Assembly: GCA_036381435.1 (NCBI GenBank)
Contig: DASVCW010000021.1
Location: 42,978-106,977, forward strand
Length of the DNA stretch: 64,000 nt
Direction of reading: 5' to 3'
DNA from: Fodinibius sp036381435
Lineage (GTDB): Bacteria > Bacteroidota > Rhodothermia > Balneolales > Balneolaceae
Below the pieces are notes generated by a model. The model saw only the letters and a program-made list of their open reading frames with translations, had not been told where the DNA came from and did not search any database. Both the position numbers and the translations under genes were made by a program. Shown piece by piece: positions 59,367 to 64,000 of this stretch (position 1 is its first letter; the number at the start of each line of letters is the position of its first letter).

Positions 59367-60638
59367 TTATAAATCAGCATCACTTTCTTCCTTCACCTTT
59401 AATTGGTTGTCAATACTAACAATTCCTTTTACATGGGTGACAATCTCTTCAATCTGCTCCTTTTCAAATTGAGAGTTTACACTGCCGGTAAGTTCGACGG
59501 CTCCCTCCTCAACATGAACCGTAATAACAGCTTCTTCAACATAAGGATCACGATGAATGGCATTTATAATTCGTGATTTTATAGCTTCATCCGTGATCGG
59601 GACTTCGGGCGTTACAACCACTTCTCGTTCCACCGTAATATTATTTTGTACCGAATTCACGCCTACTGTTTTTCGAACATCAGCTTCAGCAGCCACTTTT
59701 GCATTCAGGTTTTGAACACTGCCGGTAAGAAAAGCTACGCCTTCTTCTATGGCAACGTTAATTTCTTCGGCAGGCACGCGGGGATCGTAAATAAAGGTTC
59801 TGATAATAGCTTTTTCAATCTGCTCCGGAGTTAATGAACTGATCATTTTATCCCGGTATAACTGACTGTTGAGTTCAGGGTCGACTTCAAGCTGGTCAGC
59901 CACCACTTTTTCCACTCCGGCAACATGCGCTACTTCAATTGCCAAACGTTTTTCGGTAGCACTGCCCACAGATCCTCCCAGGGTAACAATGCCATTCGCT
60001 ACTTCTACATTAACTCTCTCATCATTGATACGGGCATCAAACTCCAACATACTTTCAATTTCTGCCTTAATGTCGGGATCTTTTCGATCTTCATCATCCG
60101 CAACCAAAATGACATTATCGATGCCTTTTACCCCTTTCACGCGACTGGCAACTGCGGTTGCCAATTGTTTTTCCTGCCATGAATCGACTGCTCCTTTCAG
60201 CGTTACCACTCCATTATTGACGCTACTGTTAATTTCCCAGCTTTCGGTTGCGGGATTGGTAGATAAGGCCTCGGTGATATCTTCGTCAACAGCTTCGTCA
60301 GGTCGGTCGGCAGTAATTTTTAAGGTATTAATTACCGAGATCACCCCGGCTGTAGATTCTGCTATTTCTGAAGCCCGCTGTTTGGCCAGTAAATTGGTTG
60401 TTGAACCTTTCAGCTGCACAATTCCATTTTCAACGGCTATTTGAAGATGGTCGGCGGGAAGCGCATCAGCGGCAGCAAGCTGAGTTTGGAGAGCGCGGGC
60501 AATGTCCTCATCCGTAGGAAGATTCTCGGCATTTTCCCGCGAATTAGAATCACAGCCGGAAAGCAGAAGTATTGAAATCCAAAAAACAGGGCCGCAGATT
60601 TTAGCTTTCTCTTGAATGAGTTGAAAACACGTTTGCAT
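59367..60638 (-). CDS. lipoprotein with five BON domains
   Basis: A 423-residue protein, with a lipobox LLLSGC (Cys29) directing it to the envelope. Five BON (OsmY-type) domains follow in order at about 43-112, 113-182, 184-258, 266-340 and 347-418. Each has the VxVxNGxVxLxGxVxS core (for instance VENGIVQLKGS, VNNGVVTLKGA, VANGIVTLGGS, IEEGVAFLTGS, VEEGAVELTGS). BON domains bind phospholipid or other envelope ligands; OsmY has two. The five-copy array is unusual. It is monocistronic. Confidence 0.93.
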   Translation of the reverse strand: MQTCFQLIQEKAKICGPVFWISILLLSGCDSNSRENAENLPTDEDIARALQTQLAAADALPADHLQIAVENGIVQLKGSTTNLLAKQRASEIAESTAGVISVINTLKITADRPDEAVDEDITEALSTNPATESWEINSSVNNGVVTLKGAVDSWQEKQLATAVASRVKGVKGIDNVILVADDEDRKDPDIKAEIESMLEFDARINDERVNVEVANGIVTLGGSVGSATEKRLAIEVAHVAGVEKVVADQLEVDPELNSQLYRDKMISSLTPEQIEKAIIRTFIYDPRVPAEEINVAIEEGVAFLTGSVQNLNAKVAAEADVRKTVGVNSVQNNITVEREVVVTPEVPITDEAIKSRIINAIHRDPYVEEAVITVHVEEGAVELTGSVNSQFEKEQIEEIVTHVKGIVSIDNQLKVKEESDADL

Positions 60639-60866
60639 AAGAAGCTTTCGTTACAATTTCACACTTGATTAGTGATATTCTAACAATGGAATAAGTTGGG
60701 GAGTTCAGATGCCATTGCGATTCAAAGAAATAAAGATTACCGGTAAACGAATTGAGGAAGAAATGGGTTGCTAATTTCAGATGTAATTAAGGAACAAACG
60801 AAAGTTTCTATAGTACATCTAATTGTTGCATTAGATAAAATCATCAAAAGTAAAAAAAAGATAATT

Positions 60867-61307
60867 ATGAGACGTAACTTATTAGCAATTTTGACATTAT
60901 TTGCCGCTTTTACTTTCGGGGCGTGTAACGGAACCCCCGACAATGAAGTGAATCAGGTGGAAGAGAATGCAAACGAAGCCCTTGGAACGGTTGAGGAAAA
61001 TCTTGAGGCCGGGAGAGAGGAATTCGTGAATACGGTAGAAGAAGGCTTGGCTTCAATCGATGCCGAAATGGAGGAGATTGAGCAGGAAATTCAATCGGCT
61101 CCGGAGGAAGAGAGAGCTGAACTTGAAGAGCGTTGGGCTCAGCTTCAAGACGAGAAACAAAGCTTAGAAAGTAGCCTCGAAGAGTTACAAAACTCGGCCG
61201 GAGAAAACTGGCAAGAAGTACAGGCAGATATTCAAGAACAATGGAATAACCTGCAGAGTGAATTTGAGCAGTTTAAAAGTGATTTAGGTATGGACGGGTC
61301 AAACTAG
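60867..61307 (+). CDS. small coiled-coil lipoprotein
   Basis: The ATG at 60867 is chosen, because it opens the signal MRRNLLAILTLFAAFTFGAC (Cys20). The 34 codons upstream are not conserved-looking. The mature 125 residues form a long Glu/Gln-rich coiled coil with EEIEQEIQSAPEEERAELEERWAQLQ. No family is recognised. A clear terminator follows, 26 bp past the stop. Confidence 0.85.
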   Translation: MRRNLLAILTLFAAFTFGACNGTPDNEVNQVEENANEALGTVEENLEAGREEFVNTVEEGLASIDAEMEEIEQEIQSAPEEERAELEERWAQLQDEKQSLESSLEELQNSAGENWQEVQADIQEQWNNLQSEFEQFKSDLGMDGSN

Positions 61308-61332
61308 TAAAGCCCGTATATTCCCGTGTACT

Positions 61333-61365
61333 AAAAAAGCCCGGTTTTTAAGCCGGGCTTTTTTT
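61333..61365 (+). terminator. rho-independent terminator of the coiled-coil lipoprotein gene
   Basis: AAAAAAGCCCGG pairs with CCGGGCTTTTTTT around an 8-nt loop (TTTTTAAG). Confidence 0.92.
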
Positions 61366-61399
61366 GTTCAGAAGAAATAAAAATTAATGCATTTAGCGG

Positions 61400-61505
61400 T
61401 TAAACAGATAACAGACCTGTAAGCGTCCGAAGGACCTGACAGCGTTGTTTACTAAGCACGCTGACAGGAGCCAGAACCTTCCCGACAGCGGTCGGGACAG
61501 GTTAA
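61400..61505. repeat. GCTGACAG-type repeat fragments before pruA
   Basis: GGACCTGACAGCG and CACGCTGACAGGAG, then CCCGACAGCGGTCGGGAC (a hairpin at about 61482-61499), lie in the gap between two convergent genes. The blocks resemble those at 44770-44800. Confidence 0.55.
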
Positions 61506-61526
61506 TATTTTTATTCCAACCGCTAA

Positions 61527-63158
61527 TTACTCTTCGCCCATATAAGCGTACTTCCAGTCCCTAGCGGGAACGGTGGTTTCTTTAATAGAACGAACCGACA
61601 TCCAGCGCATTAAATTGGCAGCGCTTCCGGCTTTATCGTTGGTCCCCGATTTGCGTGCACCGCCGAATGGCTGCTGGTTCACAACGGCTGCCGTTGGCTT
61701 ATCATTAATGTAGAAGTTACCTGCTGCTTCACGCAGATAATCGTTCATATACTCCAGTGCATAACGATCCTGAGAAAAGATAGCTCCGGTCAGCGCGTAG
61801 GGTGAGGTTGTATCACAAAGTTCAAGGGCTTCCTCAAATTTCTCATCTTCATAGACATAAACAGTAAGCACGGGACCAAAAATCTCTTCTTCCATAGTCT
61901 TGAAGCGTGGATCACTGGTTTTAATCAGCGTAGGTTCCACAAAATAACCTTCAGAATCATCATAATTACCGCCATGGATGATTTCAGCATCATCCGAATT
62001 TTTAGCGTAGTCGATGTATGAAGTAATGTTGTCAAAGGCTTTTTGGTCAATCACTGCGCCCAGGAAATTGCTGAAGTCTTGCACATCACCATATTTTACT
62101 TCTTTAATCTGATTGAGAAACTTCTCTTTAAAATCAGGCCAAACTGATTCAGGAAGGTACATGCGTGAGGCCGCAGAACATTTTTGTCCCTGGTATTCAT
62201 ACCCGGCACGAATGGCCGCAATCACTACGGCATCCACATCGGCGGTGGGATGGGCAAAGATAAAATCTTTTCCGCCGGTTTCACCTACAATACGGGGATA
62301 AGTACGATATTTTTCAATATTGTCAGCAATGCTTTTCCAGAGATGCTGGAAAGTTCCGGTTGAACCTGTGAAATGGAGTCCCGCTAAATGTTCATTATCA
62401 ATCACAGGATTTCCGACATCTGCACCGTTACCGGGCAGGAAGTTGATCACTCCATCCGGCATGCCGGCTTCCTGAAGTACCTTCATTACAAACCAACTGG
62501 AATAAACAGAAGTGGTTGCCGGCTTCCAGAGAGCGACATTTCCGCAAAGAACGGGAGCCGTGGGCAGATTACCACCGATGGATGTAAAATTAAAGGGCGT
62601 TACGGCGAAAACAAAGCCTTCAAGTCCGCGGTATTCCGTGCGGTTCCACATCCCATCGGGTGAGTAAGGCTGTTCTCCGTAAATTCCTTGTAGATAATAG
62701 GCGTTGAAACGAAAGAAATCAGCTAATTCGGCGATAGCATCAATTTCTGACTGATGTGCTGTTTTTGACTGACCCAGCATGGTTGCCGCATTTACGGTGT
62801 AGCGGTAAGGGCCGGTAAGAAGGTCGGCAGCTTTCAGGAAAATGGCGGCGCGTTCCTGCCAGGGCAGTACCGACCATTTTTCACGAGCTTCGAGCGCGGC
62901 TTCAATCGCCATATTTACTTCTTTTTCACCGCAAAGATGCACCTTCCCCAGTTTGTGTCCGTGATTATGGGGCATCACCACATCCTGCAGATTGCCGGTT
63001 TTAATTTCTTTACCGCCGATAATAGCCGGAATTTCTATTTCCTGACTACTTAGCCGGTCCAGTTCTTCTTTCAGTTTTTTGCGTTCAGGGGTACCCGGGG
63101 CGTAAGAATAGGATGGTTCGTTTTCAGGTTCACGAATTTCAAAAAATGCGTTAGCCAT
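61527..63158 (-). CDS. pruA: L-glutamate gamma-semialdehyde (P5C) dehydrogenase
   Basis: It oxidises glutamate semialdehyde to glutamate with NAD in proline catabolism. The N-terminal oligomerisation segment precedes LPWQERAAIFLKAADLL. TPFNFTSIGGNLPTAPVLCGNVALWKPA, FTGSTGTFQHLWKSI, then the Glu in VGETGGKDFIFAH and the catalytic Cys in YEYQGQKCSAASRMY, and EEIFGPVLTVYVY, are all present. The 543-residue length matches the stand-alone bacterial/eukaryal group. No putA-type proline dehydrogenase is adjacent. Confidence 0.96.
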   Translation of the reverse strand: MANAFFEIREPENEPSYSYAPGTPERKKLKEELDRLSSQEIEIPAIIGGKEIKTGNLQDVVMPHNHGHKLGKVHLCGEKEVNMAIEAALEAREKWSVLPWQERAAIFLKAADLLTGPYRYTVNAATMLGQSKTAHQSEIDAIAELADFFRFNAYYLQGIYGEQPYSPDGMWNRTEYRGLEGFVFAVTPFNFTSIGGNLPTAPVLCGNVALWKPATTSVYSSWFVMKVLQEAGMPDGVINFLPGNGADVGNPVIDNEHLAGLHFTGSTGTFQHLWKSIADNIEKYRTYPRIVGETGGKDFIFAHPTADVDAVVIAAIRAGYEYQGQKCSAASRMYLPESVWPDFKEKFLNQIKEVKYGDVQDFSNFLGAVIDQKAFDNITSYIDYAKNSDDAEIIHGGNYDDSEGYFVEPTLIKTSDPRFKTMEEEIFGPVLTVYVYEDEKFEEALELCDTTSPYALTGAIFSQDRYALEYMNDYLREAAGNFYINDKPTAAVVNQQPFGGARKSGTNDKAGSAANLMRWMSVRSIKETTVPARDWKYAYMGEE

Positions 63159-63309
63159 AATAATGTTTTGGTCTGGTTTTAATGATTGTCTTAAAAAATC
63201 TTTTGCTTTACAGGTGGCTAAAAATACAAAATTTTTGCGGAATTGGTGGGGTTAAAACTACGTAATCTGTAGATCGATATCCTGTGTCTGGGAAAGAATT
63301 TAAATCAGC

Positions 63310-63583
63310 AAGGAAATCGTAGGTCGGGCATCCTGCCGACAAAACAAGGAATATCAAATTAGCAAGAAAATGTAGGACGGACATCTTGTCCGTCTGGAAA
63401 GATGCTCTAACTAACGGAAAATCTTACGAAGGGTAATCTCTATAAAAAAAACTCCTCTTAATCGTATTAAGGTTAATTCTTGTGGGGCAAGATGCCCGAG
63501 CTACAAGGGAATATTCCTTTAATTTTATTATTATAGCTTTATTTAAATTACTATTAACGGACAAGATGCCCGTCCTACAGATT
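63310..63583. repeat. REP cluster upstream of the Y1 transposase
   Basis: Several short hairpins with the core GTAGG(A/T)CGG(G/A)CAT lie here. They are GTAGGTCGGGCATCCTGCCGACA (near 63319), GTAGGACGGACATCTTGTCC (near 63372), GGGCAAGATGCCCG (near 63484) and GGACAAGATGCCCGTCCTAC (63559-63578). The last ends six bases before the transposase start. The layout fits a REPtron, with the transposase beside its REPs. The gap otherwise contains no gene. Confidence 0.8.
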
Positions 63584-64000
63584 ATGGCGTTCTATCAGAG
63601 ACATTTACCTCACTGGCAACCTAAACAGGCGGAATTCTTTATTACCTTTCGGCTTGCCGGTTCATTACCGGCAGAAGCTATAAATAGATTGCAATCTTAC
63701 AGGAAACAAGTGCAGGATACTGAACGGGAAGATCAAAATCAGATACAAAGAAATATTTTCCAAAAGTATGAAGGCCTTCTGGATAAATTCGAAACAGGAC
63801 CGACTTGGCTAAGAGAGGAAAAAGTTGCACAAATCGTTCGAGAAGCTCTTCACTATTACGACAAGGAGCACTATGATCTGTATGCGTTTACTATCATGCC
63901 CAACCATGTGCATTTAGTTTTTCGACACCTTAATATTTCAAAAAGCAGCGAGTATGGCGTAACCAGTATTATGCAGAGCATCAAATCTTATACTGCTTTA
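63584..64000 (+). CDS. REP-associated tyrosine transposase, 3'-truncated by window
   Basis: The first 139 residues of a Y1/HUH-type transposase (TnpA_REP family) run off the window edge. MAFYQRHLPHWQPKQAEFFITFRLAGSLP is the usual start. The HUH metal motif is MPNHVHLVF (about 106-114), and SIMQSIKSYTA follows near the edge. The catalytic-tyrosine helix is outside the window. It would nick and move the neighbouring REPs by single-strand transposition, as in characterised RAYT systems. Confidence 0.92.
   Translation, partial: MAFYQRHLPHWQPKQAEFFITFRLAGSLPAEAINRLQSYRKQVQDTEREDQNQIQRNIFQKYEGLLDKFETGPTWLREEKVAQIVREALHYYDKEHYDLYAFTIMPNHVHLVFRHLNISKSSEYGVTSIMQSIKSYTAL

Noticed and set aside
63310..63583. 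Possible CRISPR array (regularly spaced repeats)
   Set aside because: The units are unequal, differ in orientation and length, and are palindromic REPs beside a Y1 transposase; no cas genes are present.

Overview
The window looks like chromosomal DNA of a Bacteroidota/Balneolota-type bacterium. The clues are the many long imperfect-palindrome repeats between genes, a CarB without its C-terminal allosteric domain, a DUF6787-type small membrane protein, lipoprotein signal peptides, and a C5 (glutamyl-tRNA) heme pathway in one cluster. Assignment to Balneolota rather than another Bacteroidota-like lineage is an inference from gene content only. Almost everything is housekeeping; no prophage, CRISPR array or secondary-metabolite cluster is visible.

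Layout. 0-6 kb: an exported asparaginase-type Ntn hydrolase, a decayed DHFR-fold gene, and a minus-strand block of yggS, two small PspB-like membrane proteins, a DivIVA-domain protein and purine nucleoside phosphorylase. 6-11 kb: a Nif3-like protein, a coiled-coil protein that has lost its zinc ribbon, the RNase P RNA gene, OsmC, and a PP2C phosphatase with a DksA-like finger. 11-21 kb: MFS transporter, mtfA, smpB, lipoproteins, hydrolases, NAD-type isocitrate dehydrogenase, ftsH, tRNA-Lys. 21-33 kb: MBL hydrolase, HIT protein, aroQ, a Wzx-like flippase, a NYN/cold-shock fusion, mdh, nadK, an oligopeptide-type binding protein, ddl. 33-45 kb: a stand-alone receiver, recQ, GxxExxY protein, carB and carA with a probable attenuator, an amidinotransferase-fold enzyme, DUF58 and SDR proteins. 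45-57 kb: a two-component pair, then hemH-hemA-hemC-hemD-hemE-hemF-hemB-hemL on one strand. Together these supply every C5-pathway enzyme from glutamyl-tRNA to protoheme except glutamyl-tRNA synthetase and protoporphyrinogen oxidase. 57-64 kb: small conserved proteins, a five-BON-domain lipoprotein, pruA, and the start of a REP-associated (Y1) transposase cut by the window edge.

The most unusual feature is in rnpB. A GIY-YIG nuclease gene sits inside the RNase P RNA gene, between the 3' strands of helices P2 and P4, within a perfect 19-bp inverted repeat. The P3 hairpin of the same RNA is built from almost the same 19-bp arms without the nuclease. The same plan recurs: a GxxExxY gene, a four-helix-bundle (S23-type) pseudogene and a DUF559 nuclease each lie between their own inverted repeats, and ORF-less copies of two of those repeats occur elsewhere here. 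The DUF559 unit has been captured in frame as the N-terminus of the heme enzyme HemF. This suggests several parallel families of hairpin repeats, each with a cognate small gene, by analogy with REP/RAYT. The repeats often supply the last codons and stop codon of the preceding gene. That unifying model is inference; the arrangements themselves are read directly from the sequence.
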